Source of the DNA: a bacterium
Lineage (GTDB): Bacteria > Desulfobacterota > DSWW01
Assembly: GCA_030609865.1 (NCBI GenBank)
Contig: JAUWSZ010000209.1
Span: forward strand, 1-5,678
Direction: 5' to 3'
DNA length: 5,678 nucleotides
Every line of letters starts with the position of its first letter. Positions within the stretch are counted from its first letter, which is position 1. The notes beneath the pieces were generated by a model that was not told where the DNA came from, did not search any database, and saw nothing but the letters and a program-made list of their open reading frames with translations. This document shows positions 1 through 5,598 of the stretch, in pieces. The position numbers and the translations under genes were made by a program.

Positions 1-787
1 CGAGGGGAATGCCCTCGAACTCCTCGATCCCCGGATGCAGCGGCATGATGGGAAACACATCCGGAATGACCAGGATATCCACCGCAAGGTCGTCAATGCC
101 CCTGAGCATCTCCTTCAGCTGCCCGCCGTGTTCCAGGGGCAGCGTGAACACGACAACGTGGATTCCCTCTTCCTCAAGGGTCTTCCGTATCGAGGAATAG
201 TCTCCGAAAACCTTGAGTCTTCCGGTCCACTCCCGTTCATTCCCTGCAAGCAACTGTCCACGAATCGTGAGCCCCGTTTCCGGGTACCGCTCGACGTTCT
301 CGCAGAAGGGCGCCACGAAGGAGTTATCTCCGACCAGCAGCACACGCCTGGAGCCGGAACCATCTCTTCGACTCCGCTGGAACAGCCCCCGGAGGATTCG
401 CCGGATCGACACGAGGCCGACGAAGGCCAGACACAGGAACGACGCGTAGAAGATCCTCGAGAACTCCACCTTGGTCGACAGGTAGATGATGGAGACCAGC
501 AGGACCATGGCCACCGCCGAACTTCGAGCCAGGGCCTTCCACTCCCCTGCAACGTTCCACCATCGGTCAGTTCGATACACACCCCCGTACGAAAGGGCGG
601 CGATCCAGACCAGCAGGACCAGCGGCAAGTGCGAGACATACGCTTTGAAGGAAGGCACCCCGAAATAGACCGGGATCCAACCGGTCGTGAAACGGACCCA
701 ATAGGCGATGATCCAGGCCAGCGCGATCCAGACCGCGTCCACGAGCTGGTAGAAACGCTGAAAAAGCCGAAAGGATTCTCTTAGCAT
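1..787 (-). CDS. Polyprenyl-phosphate hexose-1-phosphate transferase (WcaJ/PssY type), N-terminal part, cut by window edge
   Basis: My translation from the ATG at 787 down to position 1 is open for 262 codons and continues past the window. Hydrophobic stretches near residues 13-33, 53-70, 88-104 and 112-128 fit the four-helix N-terminal membrane region of this family. Next comes a Rossmann-like segment starting RRVLLVGDNSF (147-157), as in the CoA-binding-like domain of these enzymes. The last visible residues (HPGIEEFEGIPL) match the family's usual hinge 'G-x-E-E-hydrophobic-G-x-PL' just before the catalytic bacterial sugar transferase domain, which is out of view. Family members move a sugar-1-phosphate, often glucose or galactose, from a UDP-sugar to undecaprenyl phosphate at the inner membrane, the first step of EPS or capsule repeat-unit assembly. 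The sugar cannot be told here. Purine-rich bases (GGGTGGGGCTGGG) precede the start but no classical Shine-Dalgarno. It follows a GT4 gene by 112 bases that hold a hairpin repeat. Confidence 0.88.
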   Translation of the reverse strand, partial: MLRESFRLFQRFYQLVDAVWIALAWIIAYWVRFTTGWIPVYFGVPSFKAYVSHLPLVLLVWIAALSYGGVYRTDRWWNVAGEWKALARSSAVAMVLLVSIIYLSTKVEFSRIFYASFLCLAFVGLVSIRRILRGLFQRSRRDGSGSRRVLLVGDNSFVAPFCENVERYPETGLTIRGQLLAGNEREWTGRLKVFGDYSSIRKTLEEEGIHVVVFTLPLEHGGQLKEMLRGIDDLAVDILVIPDVFPIMPLHPGIEEFEGIPL

Positions 788-810
788 CCCAGCCCCACCC
801 AAGGCCCCTT

Positions 811-907
811 GGTATTAGGTATTAGGCCACCCCCAACCACCCTCCCGGGCATCCTGCGGGGGGCCGTGGTTGGGAGCTAATACCTATAACAGCAAATAGC
901 TAATACC
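811..907. repeat. Heptamer/hairpin intergenic repeat element, copy 1
   Basis: The element fills most of the 112-base gap between two co-directional genes. Its left arm holds two tandem heptamers GGTATTA (811-824) and its right arm ends in CTAATACC (900-907), the reverse complement of the first eight bases. Between them lies a GC-rich hairpin (832-874). The same design recurs near 4401-4503. Bases 814-833 match 4411-4430 at 18 of 20 positions, and 850-880 match 4447-4477 at 25 of 31, including an identical GTGGTTGGGAGCTAA (866-880 and 4463-4477). Two diverged copies in 5.7 kb suggest a dispersed, REP- or MITE-like family. I cannot name the family and no encoded protein is present. Confidence 0.75.
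832..874. other. Strong GC-rich hairpin between cistrons
   Basis: CCCAACCAC (832-840) pairs perfectly with GTGGTTGGG (866-874). Inside it CCTCCCG (841-847) pairs with CGGGGGG (857-863) with one G-T wobble. The result is about 16 base pairs with a two-base bulge (864-865) and a nine-base loop (848-856). In the direction of transcription no run of T follows, so it does not look like an intrinsic terminator. It may slow 3' exonuclease decay of the upstream glycosyltransferase message or only partly block read-through, as REP-type hairpins do. That role is inference. Confidence 0.7.
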
Positions 908-2012
908 TTTTTTCGCTGTACACTTCTTCATAGAGCGTCATCATCTGCTCTGCAGCGTTCGCCCAGGAAAACCGGCTCGCTCGCTCCAGGACCGGTGACG
1001 GGTCCCACTCCCCCTGTTTCCACCTTGCGTGGATATGCTCCAGTGCCTCCTGCCAGCCCCGCGCGTCTTCCGGGGAGAGCAAGAGGCCCGCAGGGCCGAG
1101 CACCTCCGGGAGTGCACCATCGTTCGCCGCGATGACGGGCAGCCCCATTTGCATGCCCTCCACGGCCGGCAGACAGAACCCCTCCCCCCGGGAGGGGCAC
1201 AGAAGGGCCAGGGCTCTCTCATACAAGAGACGGAGGAGCCCTTCAGACACCTCCCCGGCAAAGCGGATACGTCCCTCCCGGTCCCTGGCCTTCACGTAGG
1301 CATGCACCGAAGGGTGCTGCTGCCCGACCAGGATGTATCGCACCTTCCGTTCACGCAAGGTCTCCGACCCGAGAAGGCACCGAATCGCAAAGTGGATGTT
1401 CTTGTGCGGACGAGGATTGGCGATGGACAGAAAATAGTCAAGCTCTCCGGGGTTGATCTCACGATACCTTTCCTCGTCTTGACCGGACACGCGCTGCCGC
1501 CGCATATGGTCCCCTCCCTCCGGGATCACGCGCACCTTGCCGGGGGGGGGCGAGAATCGCCGACAGATCACAGAGGAGGTGTACGACGAAACGGTCACGA
1601 TCCGCCGGGCCCGCTTCGTCATCCATCGCACGAAGCTCTTGTGGTAGAGCCTCAGACCGGGAGAAAAATCCTGCGGATACTCCAGAGGAAGCAGGTCATG
1701 GATCGTGAACAGGGCCGGAACCTGCACGAACAGCGGACAGGCGTAGGTAGGGCAGTGGTATATGTCCGGTCGCAGTCGAGCCACCACAAAGGGCACGAGG
1801 AGCTGTTCCTCGAGGCTGTACGGTCGTGGGGAGCAACGAAACACAGGGGTGTCTCCCTGCCCGAGACCGCCCAGATCGCTTCCCTTGGCCGTCAACAGAA
1901 CCAGACGATGGGACGTGCCGAGGGCCTGCAAGGCCCGGGTCAGTTCGATCCCGTAGCGGGCAATCCCGTGTCGTCCGGCACCTGCGGTTCTCAGGTCGAG
2001 ACAGATCTTCAT
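900..2012 (-). CDS. GT4-family glycosyltransferase (370 aa)
   Basis: A retaining, GT-B fold glycosyltransferase of family GT4 that probably adds a sugar from a nucleotide-sugar donor to a lipid-linked polysaccharide intermediate in the cytoplasm. The N-terminus MKICLDLR and the glycine-rich segment GAGRHGIARYG (11-21) fit the acceptor-side domain. The donor-side domain shows NPRPHKN (199-205) and the signature E-x7-E as E277 and E285 in GEGFCLPAVEG, followed by GLPVIAANDGALPEVLG (290-306). The length is usual for GT4. The frame stays open upstream to 2375, but the residues added there are a shadow of the preceding gene, so I chose the ATG at 2012, 19 bases after that gene's stop. The Shine-Dalgarno is weak. 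The final residues EKRY and the TAG stop run into a heptamer repeat, so the C-terminus may have been altered by the repeat. A run of nine C in the coding strand encodes P155-P157. Donor and acceptor are unknown. Confidence 0.9.
   Translation of the reverse strand: MKICLDLRTAGAGRHGIARYGIELTRALQALGTSHRLVLLTAKGSDLGGLGQGDTPVFRCSPRPYSLEEQLLVPFVVARLRPDIYHCPTYACPLFVQVPALFTIHDLLPLEYPQDFSPGLRLYHKSFVRWMTKRARRIVTVSSYTSSVICRRFSPPPGKVRVIPEGGDHMRRQRVSGQDEERYREINPGELDYFLSIANPRPHKNIHFAIRCLLGSETLRERKVRYILVGQQHPSVHAYVKARDREGRIRFAGEVSEGLLRLLYERALALLCPSRGEGFCLPAVEGMQMGLPVIAANDGALPEVLGPAGLLLSPEDARGWQEALEHIHARWKQGEWDPSPVLERASRFSWANAAEQMMTLYEEVYSEKRY
1542..1550. repeat. Mononucleotide tract, nine G (nine C in the gene)
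   Basis: Nine G on the plus strand lie inside the GT4 gene 900-2012, where they read as three proline codons (residues 155-157) in the linker-like region between the two domains. A one- or two-base slip here would shift the frame and remove the whole donor-binding domain. The sequence shown is in frame (intact). Phase variation is only a possibility. Confidence 0.8.
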
Positions 2013-2031
2013 GACAATAGGCCGACTCGAT

Positions 2032-3153
2032 TCAAGAAAACTCCCTGTAGACGGCGAGGGTCTTTGCGGCGCTCTTCTGCCAGCTGTACCTCTTCGCCCT
2101 TTGGAGCCCCTTCTGCACATAATCTCTCCGAAGGCCTGCATCCCGGAGCAACCGAAAAAGGATTCCCGCCACAGCCTCGACATCGAAGGGGTCCACCAGC
2201 ACACCGGCTTCTCCGAGGCACTCGGGCAGGCTGGCCCGGTCGGAGGCCACCACACAGGTCCCGGCTGCCATCGCCTCGAGGGGAGGAAGACCGAATCCCT
2301 CGTACAAGGAGAGATAGACGAAAAGATCGGCATGCCTGTAGAAGAGTCCCAGAACCGCGTCCGGAACGTAGCCAATGTATCGGATGGAGGACCGGACCGG
2401 ACTCGATTCCCATGCCCGCCGCACCTCCCTGAGCCCCCATCCCTCGTGCCCGACCAGGACGAGCTGCGTTCCCCTCTCTCCCATCTCGTTGAGCAGCTCG
2501 AAGGCCTTCAGCAATCGCACGATGTTCTTCCTCGGCTCCATCGTCCCGACATACAGGAGATAAGGACTTCGGACACCGTATCGAGCCAGGACCTTCTCTG
2601 AATCCGCCTCAGAGGAAACCCCGGAAAGGGCATCGAAGGAAAGGTAGGGCGCCCCGGGAACCACCTCGATCTTGTGCATCGCGCTGGGCCACCGCTCCCC
2701 GATCTCCTGCTTCGTGAACTCGGAGAGGGTGATGATCCTGTCCACTCGCGAGACGGCTTGCGGCAGGAGCATCTTCAAGGGCCATTTGTTCCTCGCCTCC
2801 ATCGTCCCCGGGTAACTGTACACCGTCAGGTCGTAGATATTCACCACGGAGGGACGGCGGGCAAAAAGGGGGGGGAGAAACAGCGTCCCGTGAAAGAGGT
2901 CGGGCTTGTACCTCTGCAGGAGGAACGGGACGACCAGCTGCAACCAGACGTTTCCCTTCCATCCCTTCTGAACCAGCTCCCTGACCCGCGGATCCCGGGC
3001 CAGGACATCTCCCGTGGCGATCTCTCGCGGGGAGCACAGCAGAAATTCCCGCATTTCCTCGAAACCGAGCAGGGCCTCGAGCAAGCAACGGACATACCGC
3101 CCGATACCCGTCCCCTGTTCGATCAACGGCCTGGCGTCGTAAGCCACCTGCAT
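2032..3153 (-). CDS. GT4-family glycosyltransferase (373 aa)
   Basis: A second GT4 enzyme with a GT-B fold, probably adding a sugar to the same lipid-linked repeat unit. The N-terminus MQVAYDARPLIEQGTGIGRY is typical of the mannosyltransferase-like branch of GT4. The donor domain begins near YLLYVGTMEPRKNIVRLLKAF, with R208 and K209 in EPRKN as the usual phosphate contacts. The E-x7-E motif is E285 and E293 in YEGFGLPPLEAM, followed by GTCVVASDRASLPECLGEAG (298-317). The frame is open to an ATG at 3276, but those 41 extra residues do not resemble the family, whose members begin near the K/Q-x-A-x-D-R strand. I therefore chose the ATG at 3153. AGGAT at 3166-3170 lies 12 bases away, long for a Shine-Dalgarno, and a TTG at 3156 would sit nearer. 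The next gene starts 19 bases after the stop, which suggests one operon. A run of eight C encodes L93-L96. Donor specificity is unknown. Confidence 0.92.
   Translation of the reverse strand: MQVAYDARPLIEQGTGIGRYVRCLLEALLGFEEMREFLLCSPREIATGDVLARDPRVRELVQKGWKGNVWLQLVVPFLLQRYKPDLFHGTLFLPPLFARRPSVVNIYDLTVYSYPGTMEARNKWPLKMLLPQAVSRVDRIITLSEFTKQEIGERWPSAMHKIEVVPGAPYLSFDALSGVSSEADSEKVLARYGVRSPYLLYVGTMEPRKNIVRLLKAFELLNEMGERGTQLVLVGHEGWGLREVRRAWESSPVRSSIRYIGYVPDAVLGLFYRHADLFVYLSLYEGFGLPPLEAMAAGTCVVASDRASLPECLGEAGVLVDPFDVEAVAGILFRLLRDAGLRRDYVQKGLQRAKRYSWQKSAAKTLAVYREFS
2868..2875. repeat. Mononucleotide tract, eight G (eight C in the gene)
   Basis: Eight G on the plus strand fall in the GT4 gene 2032-3153 at residues 93-96 (LPPL), early in the protein and next to a run of five A. 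A slip would remove most of the protein. The frame is intact in this sequence. Confidence 0.8.
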
Positions 3154-3188
3154 CAAAAGAGTCCGATCCTGCCCGGGTACCTGTCTAA

Positions 3189-3203
3189 TGCGGCAAAGCC
3201 GCA
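3189..3203. other. Small perfect hairpin in the leader of the GT4 gene
   Basis: TGCGGC (3189-3194), AAA, GCCGCA (3198-3203) form a six-base-pair stem with a three-base loop, in the 129-base gap (3154-3282) between the GT2 stop and the chosen GT4 start. No T-run follows on the minus strand, so it is a poor terminator. I see no promoter or recognised riboswitch in the gap. If translation started at 3276 instead, these bases would be coding. Confidence 0.35.
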
Positions 3204-3282
3204 GGACAAAGATCAAGCCGATACGGAGGTTCTCCCAACGTCTACACAAGAAACGTGGGATGTTCCGATGAAACACCTCAAC

Positions 3283-4218
3283 CTACGGAGGGGGGAGGAA
3301 AAAGGCAAGACGGTCGAACCGGCCCTTCGAGGCCCGCCAGAGCAGGGCTCGTTTGTGCAGAGCGCGGGGCATCTTTCGGAGGAGATCCTTTGTCGAGGCA
3401 AGCAGGACCCCGCCCCCCCCTTCCTTGGCGAGCCCCTTCAAGGACCGGAGGTGGCTAACGAAGATGCTCCGACCGTTCCGGATGAAATATCTCGTGGGGA
3501 GGTTCTTGATTTGGCACAAAGTGGAATTCACGAATTCCTGCCTGAGGTGCCAGTTCCGGTCTTCAGGGCGGCTTGCCTTTCCCACATGAACCACCCTCGC
3601 CTGAGGGACGAACACGCAGGGACACCCGAATCTCTGCGCACGGAACCCGAGATCGATGTCCTCGAAATAGGCGAAGAAGTCTTCATCGAAGAGTCCGATC
3701 TTCTCGAACAGGGCATGTCGGTAGAGCACAGCGGCACCCGAAGCGGAGAACACCTCCTCTTCCTGATCGTACTGCCCCCTGTCCATCTCCCCTCTTCCAA
3801 GGTTCGCTCCGCAGGCGTCCGACTTGATCAGGTCCCCCACGCACTCGATGCATTCCCAGTCGTCGGCCATCAGGACCTTCGAAGCGAAGCTGCCCGCTTC
3901 CGGGTACTTCTCCGAAGCCTTGTAGAGGGCCTCCAGCCAGCCCGGTTCCGCCTCTGCATCGTTGTTCAGCAGGGCAATCAGATCTGCCGGCGAGCTCCGG
4001 ATTCCCTCGTTCACGGCCCGGCAAAAACCGAAGTTCCGCGGCAGGGCCAGCACACGAACACCGGGCCATCGTTCGCGAATGTATTCGACAGAGCCGTCCC
4101 GGGACCCGTTGTCTACCACGGTGATCCGGTATCCGGACATGGTTTGGCGGGAAAGGGACTCGAGACTCCGAGGCAGGACCTTCATCCCGTTCCAGTTTGG
4201 AATGACGACTTCGATCAA
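3283..4218 (-). CDS. GT2-family glycosyltransferase, rhamnosyltransferase-like (311 aa)
   Basis: An inverting, GT-A fold glycosyltransferase of family GT2 resembling WbbL-type rhamnosyltransferases of O-antigen and EPS pathways; the actual sugar is not known. Visible motifs are VVIPNWNG (4-11), VVDNGSRDGS (34-43), the metal and nucleotide-binding LLNNDAE (83-89, D87 as the DxD-type aspartate), SGAAVLYR (160-167) and FAYFEDIDLGFR (182-193), which carries the likely base E186/D187, then VVHVGK (209-214). A basic C-terminal tail (about 255-311) is common in this subgroup. I chose TTG at 4218 because GGGAGG lies six bases upstream and the protein then begins at the first strand of the fold. An ATG at 4278 would add 20 residues rich in arginine, read from a hexamer repeat, which look spurious. 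It is the first polysaccharide gene after a 527-base spacer, so an operon promoter may lie there. A run of eight G encodes glycines 267-269. Confidence 0.92.
   Translation of the reverse strand: MIEVVIPNWNGMKVLPRSLESLSRQTMSGYRITVVDNGSRDGSVEYIRERWPGVRVLALPRNFGFCRAVNEGIRSSPADLIALLNNDAEAEPGWLEALYKASEKYPEAGSFASKVLMADDWECIECVGDLIKSDACGANLGRGEMDRGQYDQEEEVFSASGAAVLYRHALFEKIGLFDEDFFAYFEDIDLGFRAQRFGCPCVFVPQARVVHVGKASRPEDRNWHLRQEFVNSTLCQIKNLPTRYFIRNGRSIFVSHLRSLKGLAKEGGGGVLLASTKDLLRKMPRALHKRALLWRASKGRFDRLAFFLPPP
3413..3420. repeat. Mononucleotide tract, eight C (eight G in the gene)
   Basis: Eight C on the plus strand read as eight G in the GT2 gene, encoding glycines 267-269 of a GGGG stretch in the C-terminal tail. 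A slip here would change only the last 40 or so residues, leaving the catalytic domain. The frame is intact in this sequence. Confidence 0.8.
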
Positions 4219-4224
4219 TTTGAC

Positions 4225-4230
4225 CCTCCC
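4225..4230 (-). promoter_or_regulatory. Shine-Dalgarno that fixes the TTG start of the GT2 gene
   Basis: GGGAGG on the minus strand is followed by GTCAAA (six bases) and then TTG at 4218-4216. Spacing and sequence are near ideal, and no ATG or GTG in frame lies as well placed. This supports the shorter 311-residue product. Confidence 0.7.
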
Positions 4231-4234
4231 TTTT

Positions 4235-4263
4235 CGTGCCCGTGCCTCCCTCGTCCTCGTCCT
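4235..4263. repeat. Hexamer array CGTGCC/CGTCCT, first block
   Basis: Two CGTGCC units (4235-4246) are followed by two CGTCCT units (4252-4263) after a five-base interruption. The leading TTTTCGTGCCCGTGCC (4231-4246) is repeated exactly at 4358-4373. The block ends only five bases beyond the GT2 Shine-Dalgarno, so it lies in that gene's leader. The period is six, but it is not coding in any gene I support. Confidence 0.65.
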
Positions 4264-4361
4264 GCACGCACGTATCACAGCGAGAATCGTTTCGAAAGAG
4301 CGGCAGAAGAATGTAGAATGACGGCCTGACCACTGGGCCCTGACCTCGGCCCCTGGCTTTT

Positions 4362-4393
4362 CGTGCCCGTGCCCGTGTGCGTGCCCGTGTCCG
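4362..4393. repeat. Hexamer array CGTGCC, second block
   Basis: Five tandem hexamers, CGTGCC, CGTGCC, CGTGTG, CGTGCC and CGTGTC, plus CG, lie just left of heptamer/hairpin copy 2. With the inverted CGTCCT block on its right (4511-4523) this array appears to frame that element. Confidence 0.7.
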
Positions 4394-4400
4394 ATTTTTG

Positions 4401-4503
4401 GCCATCAGCCATTAGCTATTAGCCCACCCCGCCCCTATTTTGCGTGCATCCCGTTGAGGGGAGTGGTTGGGAGCTAACAGCTAAAAGCTAACTGCTAACA
4501 GCC
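4401..4503. repeat. Heptamer/hairpin intergenic repeat element, copy 2
   Basis: The left arm holds GCCATCA, GCCATTA and GCTATTA (4401-4421). The right arm holds AGCTAAC, AGCTAAA, AGCTAAC and TGCTAAC (4472-4499) and ends in AGCC. The arms are inverted relative to each other: 4412-4423 pairs with 4473-4484 at 11 of 12 positions. The centre has a GC-rich stem, CCCCT (4432-4436) with AGGGG (4457-4461), continuing imperfectly outward to 4423/4470. The design and sequence are shared with 811-907. It lies in the long leader between the methyltransferase and the GT2 gene. Confidence 0.75.
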
Positions 4504-4510
4504 AAGTTCG

Positions 4511-4523
4511 AGGACGAGGACGA
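4511..4523. repeat. Inverted hexamer block, AGGACG units
   Basis: AGGACGAGGACGA is the exact 13-base reverse complement of TCGTCCTCGTCCT at 4251-4263. It lies just right of heptamer/hairpin copy 2, so the element is flanked by hexamer arrays of opposite orientation. Confidence 0.65.
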
Positions 4524-4536
4524 AAAAGAGCCGGGA

Positions 4537-4559
4537 AAAAAGGTGTCAGGAACCTTTTT
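4537..4559. repeat. AT-rich palindrome, possible REP-like sequence or bidirectional terminator
   Basis: AAAAAGGT (4537-4544) and ACCTTTTT (4552-4559) are perfect inverted arms around GTCAGGA. Transcribed from the minus strand the stem ends in a run of six T, and from the plus strand in five T then C, so it could end transcription from either side. It lies 187 bases past the methyltransferase stop and is the best terminator candidate for that gene. From memory, a very similar palindrome recurs between genes in several proteobacterial genomes, some with IS200-like REP-associated transposases. I could not verify this. Confidence 0.5.
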
Positions 4560-4696
4560 CTTCTGGATACCGAAGCAAGGGCAAAGGGGGGAGGCGATCA
4601 ACTGTGCAATGCTTTGATTGCTCCCTTGGAATCGTTACGGACGATTTTCAGAAGAGCTCGGGCAGGGCTCACCGGATGACGTCTTCCCTGTTCCCA

Positions 4697-4715
4697 GTTT
4701 TGCAGCGTTTTGCAG
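4697..4715. repeat. Short direct repeat GTTTTGCAG x2
   Basis: GTTTTGCAG occurs at 4697-4705 and again at 4707-4715, a period of ten bases (one helical turn), just after the methyltransferase stop. It may be a chance duplication. I see no partner sequence or function. Confidence 0.4.
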
Positions 4716-4745
4716 ATTATTTTTTCATTTCCAAAATCAGGCAGG

Positions 4746-5549
4746 CTATTTTTTTCCGACTATCTGTAGATATTCCGCCAGTCCTAAAAGCGATGGTTCT
4801 TCACTCAAATGTAATTCCAGATCCCTGATTTCCGAAAAAAATTTATCATCAAAGTCCTTCATTAGCTGAATTCCTGATGAAAACAAAGGGGTCACAATTC
4901 GATTACCAAACAGCTCTATGACTTCAATGCCATTTTCCTGAAATAAGCTTTGAAGCTCTTTGGGGCTGAAAACTCTGCTATTTTCTATTCCTTTATAGGA
5001 GGTATAGCTTAATTCGCCTGTACTCAATTTGAGAGCTTCTTCAGAATTCGTTTCTGCCCTGGCTAATGCCAAAGGATATCTTCCAACAACGCAAGCCCAC
5101 ATCTTGCCGTCTTTCTTCAATACTCGTCCTAATTCCCTAACTATCTTTTGAGAATCAGATATGGAAATGGGACCATCCTCGCAAAGTACAAAATCAAAGG
5201 TGTGATCAGGAAAGGACAAATCGGTTAAGTCTTCTTCTTTTAAGGTTATCTTATCTGAACATTTTTCTTTATCGATATTTTTCTTCGCCTGTTCTAACAT
5301 CCCCTCAGAAATGTCACACAAAGTCACGCTGTATCCCATTTTTGCAAGGGGTATGGCCCACCTGCCGGTACCCCCGCCGGCATCCAATATGAGTGAGTTT
5401 CTGTCCTTGGGGATATATTTCTTTAGATGCTCCCAGGTTACATATCCATATACTTTTTCTTGAAATACATCCGTCCAGTCATCAAAATAAGGTGAAATAC
5501 TATCAAAAAGAGTTTTGATGCTTTCTATTGAATCGCCATTTTTTCCCAT
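4746..5549 (-). CDS. Class I SAM-dependent methyltransferase (267 aa)
   Basis: Motif I is ILDAGGGTGRW (54-64), the glycine-rich loop that holds S-adenosylmethionine. The acidic end of strand 2 is D79 in LCDIS, the usual ribose-hydroxyl contact. EEDLTDLSF (105-113) would contact the adenine. Strand 4 is FDFVLCEDGPIS (118-129) and the later ELGRVLKKDGKMW (139-151) is the motif III region. This is a Methyltransf_11/25-like fold. The first 50 residues form a helical cap (SIESIKTLFDSISPYFDDW). The C-terminal half is not a domain I recognise, so the substrate (small molecule, lipid, sugar or protein) is unknown. AAGGGGG at 5555-5561 lies five bases before the ATG at 5549, so the start is well supported. 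It has no signal peptide or membrane segment, so it should be cytoplasmic. The gene is AT-rich and rich in AAA and GAA codons, unlike the polysaccharide genes, which points to separate origin or transfer. It is probably a single-gene unit with its own promoter. Confidence 0.9.
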   Translation of the reverse strand: MGKNGDSIESIKTLFDSISPYFDDWTDVFQEKVYGYVTWEHLKKYIPKDRNSLILDAGGGTGRWAIPLAKMGYSVTLCDISEGMLEQAKKNIDKEKCSDKITLKEEDLTDLSFPDHTFDFVLCEDGPISISDSQKIVRELGRVLKKDGKMWACVVGRYPLALARAETNSEEALKLSTGELSYTSYKGIENSRVFSPKELQSLFQENGIEVIELFGNRIVTPLFSSGIQLMKDFDDKFFSEIRDLELHLSEEPSLLGLAEYLQIVGKK

Positions 5550-5598
5550 TAACGCCCCCTTTCTTCATGTCCATAGGTAAATCAAAAACCCAGGGACC

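Larger units (their letters stand above)
4219..4745. other. 527-base non-coding, repeat-rich spacer
   Basis: I find no convincing gene between the methyltransferase stop and the GT2 start. From low to high coordinates the spacer contains the GT2 Shine-Dalgarno, a first hexamer array, a unique stretch (about 4270-4357), a second hexamer array, heptamer/hairpin element copy 2, an inverted hexamer array, an AT-rich palindrome, and a unique stretch (about 4560-4696) that passes into AT-rich DNA next to the methyltransferase. Base composition changes from GC-rich to AT-rich across the high-coordinate end. I cannot pick a confident promoter for the polysaccharide operon here. Confidence 0.6.

Noticed and set aside
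35..784. Plus-strand open frame of 249 codons
   Set aside because: Antisense to the phosphotransferase, whose minus-strand translation has membrane segments and family hinge residues. The plus-strand product looks like a shadow rich in charged residues and proline.
2013..2375. N-terminal extension of the second GT4 protein by 121 residues
   Set aside because: These codons overlap the preceding GT4 gene in another frame and do not resemble the family. MKICLDLR at 2012 is a typical start.
1029..2432. Plus-strand open frame of 467 codons
   Set aside because: Antisense to both GT4 genes, low-complexity composition, no recognisable motif and no spacing logic with any neighbour.
3180..3260. Possible c-di-GMP (GEMM) riboswitch suggested by GGCAAAGCC on the plus strand
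   Set aside because: Only a short word matches. The GAAA tetraloop and second stem are absent, and it is on the strand opposite all genes.
2674..4329. Long plus-strand open frame of 551 codons opposite the GT2 and GT4 genes
   Set aside because: It lies wholly antisense to two genes with clear family motifs, resembles no family I know, and long antisense frames are expected in GC-rich coding DNA.
4401..4503. CRISPR-like array suggested by regularly spaced repeats
   Set aside because: The units are seven bases with no spacers and are arranged as inverted arms around a hairpin, with no cas genes in view.
4630..4646. Hairpin AATCGT-TACGG-ACGATT followed by TT on the plus strand
   Set aside because: The stem is only six base pairs, the T-run is short, and no plus-strand gene exists for it to terminate.
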